Assembly: GCA_021836665.1 (NCBI GenBank)
Contig: JAKBHQ010000380.1
Span: 1-7,243, forward strand
Length of the DNA: 7,243 nt
Direction: 5' to 3'
Source of the DNA: Thermoplasmata archaeon
Lineage (GTDB): Bacteria > Actinomycetota > Acidimicrobiia > Acidimicrobiales > Acidimicrobiaceae
A program made the position numbers and the translations under genes. Numbering within the stretch: the stretch's first letter is position 1; every line of letters begins with the position of its first letter. Below, piece by piece: positions 1 to 6,629 of this stretch. The notes under the pieces are model-generated. The model was given only the letters and a program-made list of their open reading frames with translations, searched no databases and was not told where the DNA came from.

Positions 1-987
1 GCCTTGATCCCTAAAATTGAGCTTCTCGACAAGTACCGATACCTCCTCATGCTTGGCGGTGTCATCCTGCTTCTCCTACCACTGGCCCCGGTTATCGGTG
101 AAAACATAAACGGCGCGAGATTGTGGATCCACTTGGGTCAGCTCAGTTTTCAGCCCGTAGAAGCAGCAAAGATTATGCTCGCCATATTCTTTGCTTCGTA
201 CATGACTGAGAAACGTGAAGTTCTAAGCGATTTCTCGCCATTTCACATCCGAAAAGCATCTGGCGCTCTGCGTGCAGGTGGACCGATACTCGTCGCCTGG
301 GCGATCTCTCTATTGATAATGACCGCCGAAAGGGACGTGGGGTTCTCCCTTTTGATCTTTTTGGTCTTTATATTTGCCCTCTGGATCGCCACCTCGAATA
401 GCTGGTACTTGATCTTTGGTAGCATCCTTTTCAGCGTTGGAGCATTGGTCGCCTCAAAGTTATTCTCGCAGGTGAGCGAGCGAATTACCACCTGGTTGGA
501 CCCCTGGAAGTACTCCCTGACAATCGGTTATCAGCTGGTCCAGGCGCAGTACGCCTTCGGTTCTGGCGGAATCTCAGGGACTGGCCTCGGCCATGGTCAC
601 CCGGGTCTGATTCCAGTGGTGACATCGGACTTTATCTTCGCCGCCATCGGAGAAGAAATGGGCCTGTTAGGCACGACCGCAATTCTGTTCCTTTTCATCC
701 TACTCGTTGGATTCGGCCTAAAGGCCGCTCGGCGAGCGGACTCACAGTTCGCATCGCTCTGCGGTGCCGCACTATCTTTGACACTCGGCTTACAAGCCTT
801 CTTCATTATGGCCGGAGTGACGAGATTACTTCCCTTAACTGGAGTTACCCTCCCTTTCGTAGCATACGGAGGCTCCAGTCTGGTGGCAAACTATGTTCTG
901 ATCGCGCTGTTGCTGAGGATTTCCGATCAATCAAATAAAAGGTCGTCGCCACATTTAACACCTCGGGCCATGATTAAAGCCAGTTAG
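1..987 (+). CDS. FtsW/RodA-type SEDS peptidoglycan glycosyltransferase, 5' end missing
   Basis: This is an integral membrane enzyme of the SEDS family, which polymerises lipid II into glycan strands with a partner class B penicillin-binding protein at the septum or lateral wall. The frame is open to the first base, so the true start lies upstream; about 328 residues remain, against roughly 400-480 in actinobacterial homologues. Numbering from the TTG at base 4, family blocks are NGARLWI (36-42, with the conserved Trp), QPVEAAK (50-56, with the Glu and Lys of the catalytic cavity), ERDVG (109-113), the SDFIFAAIGEE loop (208-218, with the essential-type Asp at 209) and the C-terminal LTGVTLPF then YGGSS block (278-292). 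Hydrophobic segments fill the intervals. Small departures are DVGF where DLGT is usual, and Ala before YGGSS where Ser is common. In actinobacteria this protein often sits beside pbpA and pknB; no PBP follows here. FtsW or RodA cannot be decided from this fragment. The stop overlaps the stop of the convergent BFN gene. Confidence 0.93.
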   Translation, partial: ALIPKIELLDKYRYLLMLGGVILLLLPLAPVIGENINGARLWIHLGQLSFQPVEAAKIMLAIFFASYMTEKREVLSDFSPFHIRKASGALRAGGPILVAWAISLLIMTAERDVGFSLLIFLVFIFALWIATSNSWYLIFGSILFSVGALVASKLFSQVSERITTWLDPWKYSLTIGYQLVQAQYAFGSGGISGTGLGHGHPGLIPVVTSDFIFAAIGEEMGLLGTTAILFLFILLVGFGLKAARRADSQFASLCGAALSLTLGLQAFFIMAGVTRLLPLTGVTLPFVAYGGSSLVANYVLIALLLRISDQSNKRSSPHLTPRAMIKAS

Positions 988-1619
988 GGAATCAGCAGTC
1001 TGTCGACCAGAATCGGCGCCCTCGGACTCTGAGTCAACGCCAACAGGACAGCGTCCGAAGGCCTAGCCGGGAAGCTCTTGAGCCCGGCGCTCGGCGAGTT
1101 CAAGGTGACTTCTGCCAAATATGTCCCGCCTGATCTTCCGACTATGGCCACGAACTCGATTACTAGTCCATATGCCTTTAGAATCTCACAAGTGAGCGTG
1201 TTCGAAAAAGGCCGCGGAGGGCTGATTCCCCGCACCACTGCGGATAGGGCGGAGGCCTGTTCCAGAGAGATAGGAATATCGACTTGCTGAGAGTAGTCGT
1301 CGGTGAGTCGCAGGCGCATTCTGGCATAGGTCTCCGGTAGTGCTACCCCGACGTCTTGAACCTCAGCCGGTCTGAGCCTCTCGACTTTTGACGCCGAATC
1401 GAGTTCAACCTCTCGGAAAGGCACATTCAGCAAGGCCTCATTAAATAGGGCAACTGGCTCTTGATCAACGTCTTCTGACTCCGGGAGTCGCTCAGTACCT
1501 ATTTCCGTTCGAGCCTCTACTTGACCCGGAATTATCGATTCGTCTCCGGTATCGGGAGGCTCAAGCTCCGTATCGATCCCTTCATCTACCGCCTTTGACG
1601 CATTAGTATCGCTCGGCAC
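984..1619 (-). CDS. BFN/DUF151-domain protein (bifunctional nuclease family) with acidic N-terminal extension
   Basis: The C-terminal half (about residues 95-210 of 211) matches the BFN/DUF151 family: a beta-rich start, IPISLEQASALSAVVRGI (115-132), the hallmark PPRPF (134-138), then ARPSDAVLLAL (185-195) and APILV (201-205). Some plant members have been reported to have nuclease activity; most bacterial members have no proven function, so enzyme activity here is inference. The first 60 or so residues are acidic, low in complexity and probably disordered, which makes the protein longer than the usual 130-170 residues. The start is GTG, chosen because a strong Shine-Dalgarno GAGGAG lies 5 bases upstream. 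The gene begins inside the last 17 bases of rodA, so the two are almost certainly cotranscribed and translationally coupled. Its TAA overlaps the TAG of the facing SEDS gene. Confidence 0.85.
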   Translation of the reverse strand: MPSDTNASKAVDEGIDTELEPPDTGDESIIPGQVEARTEIGTERLPESEDVDQEPVALFNEALLNVPFREVELDSASKVERLRPAEVQDVGVALPETYARMRLRLTDDYSQQVDIPISLEQASALSAVVRGISPPRPFSNTLTCEILKAYGLVIEFVAIVGRSGGTYLAEVTLNSPSAGLKSFPARPSDAVLLALTQSPRAPILVDRLLIP

Positions 1620-2742
1620 GGCTTCTCCTCATTCCGACATTAAGCACGAAACCCATGCAAATTGAAAAGGCTACGGTAGCAGATCCCCCGTAGCTCATGA
1701 ACGGAAGCGGGATACCGGTAATCGGCATGATTCCCATAGTCATGCCGGCATTCTGGAAAACCGAATAGACGACTAAGGCGAAGATGCCCCCACAGAGTAA
1801 CCTCCCCAAAAGGTCCCTGGCAGACTTCATCGCCGACCAAATTCTAAAGGATAAAAAACCATACGCAATGAGCAATCCACCTGCGCCGATGAAGCCGAGC
1901 TGCTCGCCCACTGCCGTAAAGATGAAGTCCGTCTGCTGTTCCGGCACATAAGCGAGGTTCGTCTGCGGACCATTAAAGAGTCCTTTACCAAACAGGGACC
2001 CCGAGCCGATGGCAATCTTTGACTCGGTCAAGTTGTAGCCGGTGGTGAGTGCGTTCTTATTCGGATTCAAAAACGCCGTTAGTCTCTGGACCTGGTAATG
2101 CTTAAGAATCCCAAAGTGGACTACGAGAAAGATTACGAGGGTTCCACCAATGCCGAGCAGCAGTAGATAGCGTAGCGGGACACCAGCAACCACCAGCATT
2201 CCAGCCAGCACTATCCCCATGATCAGAGCGGTACCGATGTCCGGCTGCTTAATGACCAATCCCATCGGTATCAGTGCCATAACCAACACCGTCACAAGGC
2301 TCTTCAAGCTGCTTTCGCCCTGGTGCGTCTCGTAATAGTAGGCGACGGCCATAATCATCCCTAGGGCCGCAAATTCGGAGGGCTGAAGTTGGAATGGTCC
2401 CAGTTGGTACCACCTCTGAGACCCGAGCGCACTCTTGCCTATCCCAGTTAGCACCCCTAAGAGCGCGAGAAAAATACCGCCATAGGCAATGTATGACAAG
2501 TTTGCAAGCTTGGAGTAATCGATCAACGATACAACAATCATCACGACGAGACCGATCGCCACGAATATGGCCTGCCTTTGCAGGTAATACTGTGGACTTA
2601 GGCCAGCTGCCGCCAGCTTATCCTTAGTAGCCGAATAGACCATGACGATTCCCATGGTCGCTATGCCGAGGACTACTACGACCAACGAGTAATCAAACCT
2701 CAGAATCGTCTCCTTAAAGGCCTTTACTCTGGGGTCTTGCAT
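1603..2742 (-). CDS. rodA: Rod shape-determining SEDS protein RodA (peptidoglycan glycosyltransferase)
   Basis: A polytopic membrane protein that polymerises lipid II for side-wall synthesis, normally working with a class B PBP. At 379 residues from the ATG at 2742 it has the usual RodA length. Family blocks in order: SQRWYQLG (108-115, conserved Trp 111), QPSEFA (120-125), KQPDIGTALI (165-174), the loop from ESKIAIGSGSLFGKG (240-254) to PEQQTDFIFTAVGEQLG (267-283, Asp 272 at the essential position), and PITGIPLPFMSYGGS (340-354). About ten hydrophobic segments are visible. Oddity: the Lys that normally follows SEFA is Ala 126, although the partner Glu 123 is kept. The frame stays open upstream to a GTG at 2907, but that extension matches nothing in RodA. 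An in-frame TTG at 2754 has an AGAGG 10 bases before it and is a real alternative start, giving 383 residues. It heads a two-gene unit with the BFN gene. Confidence 0.92.
   Translation of the reverse strand: MQDPRVKAFKETILRFDYSLVVVVLGIATMGIVMVYSATKDKLAAAGLSPQYYLQRQAIFVAIGLVVMIVVSLIDYSKLANLSYIAYGGIFLALLGVLTGIGKSALGSQRWYQLGPFQLQPSEFAALGMIMAVAYYYETHQGESSLKSLVTVLVMALIPMGLVIKQPDIGTALIMGIVLAGMLVVAGVPLRYLLLLGIGGTLVIFLVVHFGILKHYQVQRLTAFLNPNKNALTTGYNLTESKIAIGSGSLFGKGLFNGPQTNLAYVPEQQTDFIFTAVGEQLGFIGAGGLLIAYGFLSFRIWSAMKSARDLLGRLLCGGIFALVVYSVFQNAGMTMGIMPITGIPLPFMSYGGSATVAFSICMGFVLNVGMRRSRAERY
1625..1630 (-). promoter_or_regulatory. Shine-Dalgarno site for the BFN gene
   Basis: On the minus strand this reads GAGGAG, five bases before the GTG at 1619. 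It lies inside the coding end of rodA and decides the GTG start of the downstream gene. Confidence 0.75.
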
Positions 2743-3024
2743 TGTGAATGTCAAACTGCGAACACCTCTGTTGTGTCGATAGAGGGCAAACCAAAGGAAT
2801 TTACTCCTGTAGTACAAACTAGAAGCCCCGAAGGGTACTTGCACCAGTGACACAGCGACAATACTTCTCCGGCGCGGGTGATTAGGATTTAGTCGAAACC
2901 TCGGCACGAGGAAAGGTGACGTCGGTCCTGACCGATCGGCACGGATCTAACGGACTTCGCATTACGAACCTGATAGCGAGGGCACCCGACAATTCCAGAG
3001 CAATTGAGCCCTGTTCCAATAAGT

Positions 3025-3055
3025 TTCCAAGTTAGAACCTAACAAGCTCTAAGAT
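3025..3055 (+). promoter_or_regulatory. Candidate pspA promoter with a palindromic operator in its spacer
   Basis: TAAGAT at 3050-3055 resembles a -10 box. The best -35 candidate is TTCCAA at 3025-3030, with a rather long 19-base spacer. The spacer contains the perfect inverted repeat GTTAG-AAC-CTAAC (3031-3043), a position where a repressor would block RNA polymerase. A second TTCCAA sits 11 bases upstream, one helical turn away. The match to consensus is weak, so the promoter call is inference; the repeats themselves are seen directly. Confidence 0.22.
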
Positions 3056-3111
3056 CAAACTACATTATGAGTGTGCGATGCGGACTATTTCGGATGAAGC
3101 CGCAGGGATTT

Positions 3112-3116
3112 AGGAG
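3112..3116 (+). promoter_or_regulatory. Shine-Dalgarno site for pspA
   Basis: AGGAG lies nine bases before the ATG at 3126. It supports that start, which also gives the family's typical N-terminal amphipathic helix. Confidence 0.75.
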
Positions 3117-3125
3117 AGTTTCCAG

Positions 3126-4199
3126 ATGAGCCTGTTCCGTAGGATGTCTCAGGTTTTTCAACAGAAGGCCAATACCGCCCTCAATAAAGTTGAAAATCCA
3201 ACTGAGGCGCTTGACCTCTCTTATGAAAAGATGCTAGAAAACCTTCAGCAGGTACGCAGGAGCATCGCCGATGTCCTCACTTCCCAGAAGAGGCTCGAAG
3301 CCCAGAGGGCCCAGCTGCAAGCCCAGTACGACAAGTTGCAGGGACAGGCTAGGCAGGCACTGCAACAGGGCCAGGAGGAACTGGCGAAAACGGCACTCGG
3401 AAGGGCGCAGAGTCTTGAGGGTCAGGTGACGGCGCTAGACCCACAGATTGAGCAGCTGAAAGGACAGGAGCAGGCCCTGGAAGCCACCGCTCAAAAGCTG
3501 TCGTCAAAGCTAGAGCTTTTCCGTTCGCAACGAGAGACAATGAAAGCCCAGTACACGGCTGCAAAGGCTTCAACCCAGGCGATGGAAAATCTGACCGGCC
3601 TTTCTGAACATATGACAGATGTTACCTTGATGATGGACCGCGCACAGGAAAAAATCACCCAGGCTCAGGCCAGGTCAGCCGCCGTTGGTGAATTGGCGGA
3701 CAGTGGGGTCCTTGACCAAATTGCGATTGGCGGACCAAAGGACGACATTGAAGCGGCCCTGAGGGCCAATTCGAGCGAGGGAAACATCAACCTCCAATTG
3801 GAGCAAATGAAGGCCGAGTTGGGACTAACCCAAAGTACTTCCGCACCTAGTTCGCAGGCATCTCTAGAGCAGGCCAAGGCCGGTCAGGCGGCTGGCGAAG
3901 TTGGGGCTGCGATTCCAGCCGGCAATGAAGACAACCTGGTTGTAAGGATCGCAGGAGTTACTCGCTATCGGGTGCCTTCTTCCATCAAGCCGGCACTTGA
4001 GGGACTCGATGTAGCAATGGAAACTGCAATTAATTCCGGCGACGAGGCGAGTTTCGCAAAGTGCGCTGACAGCCTCCAGAAGCTGCTCGCCAAGTCGGGG
4101 GTAGAGCTCCAAGACACCGATCTGACTCCATCTGACCTCGTTGTTCCATCGCCGGACATGACCATTGCGGAGGCTAAGTCTCTGCTTGGCAAGGATTAG
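3126..4199 (+). CDS. pspA: PspA/IM30 (phage shock protein A) with fused C-terminal PspAA domain
   Basis: A peripheral membrane protein of the PspA/IM30/Vipp1 (ESCRT-III-like) family that binds stressed membranes and helps keep them sealed. Residues 1-24 form the amphipathic membrane-binding helix (MSLFRRMSQVF, then KVENP at 21-25). Residues 26-233 are the long Gln/Glu/Lys/Ala-rich coiled coil, including YEKMLENLQQVRRSIADV (33-50). A Ser/Ala/Gly/Gln-rich linker spans about 234-268. Residues 270-356 match the PspAA domain: LVVRIAGVTRYRV (271-283), LEGLDVAMETAINSGDEASF (291-310), and TPSDLVVPSPDMTIAEAKSLLG (334-355). PspAA is usually a separate protein of about 90 residues encoded next to pspA, so total length (357) exceeds the 220-270 of ordinary PspA. 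The start is fixed by AGGAG nine bases upstream. No other psp genes (pspB, pspC, pspM, pspN) are in view. An ABC exporter follows after 146 bases. Confidence 0.93.
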   Translation: MSLFRRMSQVFQQKANTALNKVENPTEALDLSYEKMLENLQQVRRSIADVLTSQKRLEAQRAQLQAQYDKLQGQARQALQQGQEELAKTALGRAQSLEGQVTALDPQIEQLKGQEQALEATAQKLSSKLELFRSQRETMKAQYTAAKASTQAMENLTGLSEHMTDVTLMMDRAQEKITQAQARSAAVGELADSGVLDQIAIGGPKDDIEAALRANSSEGNINLQLEQMKAELGLTQSTSAPSSQASLEQAKAGQAAGEVGAAIPAGNEDNLVVRIAGVTRYRVPSSIKPALEGLDVAMETAINSGDEASFAKCADSLQKLLAKSGVELQDTDLTPSDLVVPSPDMTIAEAKSLLGKD

Positions 4200-4345
4200 C
4201 GAAAGCCGGCCATCAAAATCTCCTCCGGCCAATTCACCAGACTCGACGATTGGTAAAACGGAGCATGCTGCAAGTTCCATTAGTTTCGCTAGAGCTGACC
4301 CATAGCCAAAGATAGGCACGGGCTCTTTATGCCCATGGTAGGTTT
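4200..4345 (+). other. pspA to ABC-exporter gap, no clear terminator
   Basis: These 146 bases hold no gene. A 5-base inverted repeat, GCCGG at 4205-4209 and CCGGC at 4225-4229, has a 15-base loop and no T-run, so it is a poor terminator. A second weak stem, GGGC at 4320-4323 and GCCC at 4331-4334, sits just before the ATPase start. No good promoter was seen, so readthrough from pspA remains possible. Confidence 0.4.
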
Positions 4346-5071
4346 GTGCAGGTGGAAGCGGTACTTGACATCGATCGACTGTGCGTTCGCAGGAGTGGAA
4401 AACTAGTCCTGAACAACCTAACTCTAGAAATCCTCGGCGCAAGGGTAACTGGACTTCTGGGGGCGAGTGGATCTGGTAAATCCACCCTAATGCGTTGTAT
4501 GGTGGGCGTCCAACGGATCGACTCGGGCACAATCACCATTATGGGCATATCGGCCGGAGCCAAAGAGCTACGTAGAAAAGTAGGTTACGTCTCGCAATCC
4601 CCTGCAGTCTATTTAGATCTAACAGTCCTGGAAAACCTGGACTACTTCAGGTCAATATTCTCGCTCCCCTATTCACGGATACGCGAGGTCGTAGATACGG
4701 TTTCGCTAGCTGGAACTCAAAAGCAGCTTGTATCGAGCCTTTCAGGGGGTCAGCGGGCTCGCCTCTCCTTAGCCATTGCCCTTCTACCATCGCCGTCACT
4801 ACTTGTCCTGGATGAGCCCACGGTTGGATTAGACCCACTACTACGAGAAGAACTCTGGAATTACTTCCATGAGCTAGCCAAACAAGGCTGTACCTTAATC
4901 GTTTCAAGTCACGTAATGGATGAGGCTGAACGCTGTGATGATCTGGTACTTCTCCGAGACGGAAAAATAATGTTCCACTCAACCCCAGCGACCCTTAAAG
5001 CTTCCACCGAAACGGACAATTTAGACTCAGCATTCCTTGCTCTGGCAAAGCGAGCCAAAAGTGAGTTCTAG
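4346..5071 (+). CDS. ABC transporter ATP-binding protein (ABC-2/DrrA-NatA type exporter)
   Basis: The nucleotide-binding subunit of an ABC exporter, hydrolysing ATP at the inner face of the membrane to drive the permease encoded next to it. All motifs are intact in its 241 residues: Walker A GASGSGKST (39-47), Q-loop Gln 84 in YVSQSP, signature LSGGQ (132-136), Walker B LLVLDEP (152-158) with catalytic Glu 157, D-loop GLDP (161-164) and H-loop His 189 in SSHVMDEAE. Length and layout fit single-domain ATPases such as DrrA, NatA and CcmA; the substrate (drug, lipid, peptide or ion) cannot be told. The start is uncertain: GTG at 4346 has poor ribosome-binding-site spacing, whereas the in-frame GTG at 4352 has a GGTAGG nine bases before it. 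There is no ATG in this frame upstream. The 3' end overlaps the permease gene, so the two are coupled. Confidence 0.93.
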   Translation: MQVEAVLDIDRLCVRRSGKLVLNNLTLEILGARVTGLLGASGSGKSTLMRCMVGVQRIDSGTITIMGISAGAKELRRKVGYVSQSPAVYLDLTVLENLDYFRSIFSLPYSRIREVVDTVSLAGTQKQLVSSLSGGQRARLSLAIALLPSPSLLVLDEPTVGLDPLLREELWNYFHELAKQGCTLIVSSHVMDEAERCDDLVLLRDGKIMFHSTPATLKASTETDNLDSAFLALAKRAKSEF

Positions 5072-5798
5072 TCGTCTTTTTGCCACGGCTAAGCGCCTTT
5101 TAAAGCAGTTGAGGCACGATCCCCGCACGATCGTTCTGCTCCTTGGGGTCCCACTTTTGCTGATGGTGCTACTTCGTTACCTCTTTGGCGCGCAAATAGC
5201 TGAGTTCAACAATTTGGCCCCGATGTTGATTGCCTTGTTCCCATTCACGATCATGTTCATAGTAACTTCTATCGCAATGCTGCGCGAGCGGATGTCTGGA
5301 ACCCTCGAGCGGTTACTAACTTCACCAATCTCTAAGTTCGAAATACTCGCCGGTTACGGGCTAGGATTTGGGATTTTGGCCGTCCTACAGGTAGTCCTCG
5401 TATTACTTGTCACATTCGGGCCACTCGAGTTAACAACTAACGGCAACATCGTAATGCTGCTACTCTTTTCGCTGCTCGATGCGCTCATGGGCACCTCGCT
5501 AGGATTGCTACTTAGTGCCTTTGCAAACTCAGAGTTTCAAGCCGTGCAGTTTCTGCCTGCTTTCATATTTCCTCAGATGCTGCTTTCTGGAATTTTCACA
5601 CCTCGTAATCAGATGCCACAGGCCCTCAAGTTTCTTTCCGACTTACTCCCCTTGTCTTATGCCATTGATGGAGCCTCCAGAACGGCCTCGAGCACGACAT
5701 GGAATCTCGCTACAGGCGTCGACCTGACGGTGGTGGTAATCGCAATACCATTATCCCTCGCACTTGGTGCGCTTACTCTGAAAAGGCAAACAAAATGA
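5061..5798 (+). CDS. ABC-2 type transporter permease
   Basis: The membrane subunit that pairs with the preceding ATPase. From GTG 5061 it has 245 residues with about six hydrophobic segments (roughly 24-42, 53-74, 96-120, 127-153, 163-180, 219-240), the classic ABC-2 layout. The cytoplasmic coupling motif RERMSGTLERLLTSPI (75-90) is typical, as is the FPQMLLSGIFTPRNQMP block (170-186) before the last helices, and the N-terminal QLRHDPRT (16-23). The frame is also open from TTG 5037, but GTG 5061 gives the usual compact N-terminus and an 11-base overlap with the ATPase gene; neither has a strong ribosome-binding site. Its TGA shares bases with an ATG (ATGA at 5795-5798), which suggests that a third coupled gene once followed. 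Substrate unknown; an antibiotic or lipid exporter is possible. Confidence 0.9.
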   Translation: MSSSRLFATAKRLLKQLRHDPRTIVLLLGVPLLLMVLLRYLFGAQIAEFNNLAPMLIALFPFTIMFIVTSIAMLRERMSGTLERLLTSPISKFEILAGYGLGFGILAVLQVVLVLLVTFGPLELTTNGNIVMLLLFSLLDALMGTSLGLLLSAFANSEFQAVQFLPAFIFPQMLLSGIFTPRNQMPQALKFLSDLLPLSYAIDGASRTASSTTWNLATGVDLTVVVIAIPLSLALGALTLKRQTK

Positions 5799-6069
5799 CG
5801 ATCTCCCCACCCCAAAAGACCGATACTCTCGAGTCCGCTTACGGTGGACATATTCGCCGGTCCACACCCGCTCTTCCTGATACCGTGCCAATATTGGCGC
5901 CTTTGCCGACCGAGGATTGCCGACACTACCGCTGGTCTTAGATAGGCTCTATATACGATTTCGCCCTCCGAGTCTCCACAGGGGACTGGTTGGTGAGCTT
6001 CGTCGTTCAGGTGAGCTATGCGCCACTCGCCAAGAACAGAGGTGTGATTTAGCGTATATTTTGGATTAA
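5795..6069 (+). pseudogene. Possible remnant of a third operon gene, faintly TetR-like
   Basis: An ATG at 5795 overlaps the permease stop as ATGA, a normal coupling arrangement, but its frame gives only 48 residues, ending at a TAG at 5939-5941. In another frame, 5881-6069 stays open for 62 residues and reads GAFADRGLPTLPL, then DRLYIRF, then LHRGLVGELRRSGEL. These recall the helix-turn-helix region of TetR regulators (FAERG, then LYRHF, then a KEALL-type segment), although the stretch between the first two is about nine residues too short. TetR genes often accompany DrrAB-type exporters. The simplest reading is a regulator broken by frameshifts and a deletion. The resemblance is weak and by eye; the 48-residue peptide could also be a chance ORF. 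Confidence 0.28.
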
Positions 6070-6309
6070 CTGCCGAGCAGATGAGACGGCTACCGCAACC
6101 GGCGACACCTACGACTTCTTTCATCCATGACACGCTAAATCAGCCCCGGCCCGCCTCACCTAGTACCGACGAAAGATGAGCTGACCCAAGGCCAAGCGAG
6201 CAGAGCCGACCTCTTAAGGCTACTGGCGAATCAAACCTCATCGCATAATCACCTGACAAATAACCAGATCGCTAGGGCAAGTTGACTCGTTAAAAGGGCG
6301 AAGTCCCCT

Positions 6310-6321
6310 ATGGTGAACCAT
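6310..6321. repeat. 12-base inverted repeat
   Basis: ATGGT-GA-ACCAT, a perfect inverted repeat with a two-base centre in otherwise empty sequence. It could be an operator or chance. Confidence 0.4.
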
Positions 6322-6490
6322 GATTAGATCGCTACGAAAGTCTTCAAGGCTAAATTTCTCGCTAAGACGACCATGGCTTACGGAAAAGCGGACGCTGTCA
6401 TCGGGTCACCCAAGAGCGAACTGGTCTTTATGGCCAATAAACATGGTTGAGACCTTCAACCCATCGATCCAAGGTGGAACACTATGGACT

Positions 6491-6502
6491 GCGCTATAGC
6501 GC
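6491..6502. repeat. 12-base perfect palindrome
   Basis: GCGCTATAGCGC is fully self-complementary with no spacer. It is unusual in length for an uninterrupted palindrome in this sequence. Possible protein-binding site; no function shown. Confidence 0.45.
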
Positions 6503-6610
6503 TGCGAGACCCGAACACCACTTAGAAGAGACCCAAATAAGGTATTCTTGCGAAGTTTGCGGGTTAACCAGTCCAATGGAAGAGAATACGAAGACCGTAA
6601 TGGTCGCCCG

Positions 6611-6629
6611 GACCGGTTTCAATCCGGTC
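6611..6629. repeat. GC-rich hairpin, 6-bp stem and 7-base loop
   Basis: GACCGG and CCGGTC flank the loop TTTCAAT. It resembles a tRNA T-arm in shape, but the loop lacks the TTC order expected at its 5' side and no tRNA body surrounds it. No T-run follows, so it is not a classical terminator. Confidence 0.4.

Larger units (their letters stand above)
2743..3125. other. Divergent intergenic region between rodA and pspA
   Basis: This 383-base gap must hold the promoters of both divergent genes. No convincing gene is seen; the in-frame extension of rodA up to a GTG at 2907 has no Shine-Dalgarno and no family similarity. A weak rodA promoter can be read on the minus strand: TTGTCG (plus-strand bases 2856-2861), an 18-base spacer and TACCCT (2832-2837). 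Palindromes are TCGGTC-CT-GACCGA at 2922-2935 and GTTAG-AAC-CTAAC at 3031-3043, plus a TTCCAA direct repeat 11 bases apart at 3014 and 3025. Confidence 0.6.

Noticed and set aside
2743..2907. N-terminal extension of RodA to the GTG at 2907
   Set aside because: The 55 extra residues match nothing in RodA, there is no ribosome-binding site at 2907, and the ATG at 2742 gives the normal family length.
4205..4229. Rho-independent terminator after pspA
   Set aside because: The stem is only five base pairs with a 15-base loop and no T-run follows.
3864..4532. 222-residue open frame on the minus strand across the end of pspA, the gap and the start of the ABC ATPase gene
   Set aside because: It runs antisense through two well-supported genes, has no recognisable motif and its composition is not protein-like.
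5657..6133. 158-residue minus-strand open frame over the end of the permease
   Set aside because: It is partly antisense to the clear permease, shows no family motif and has no ribosome-binding site that I could see.
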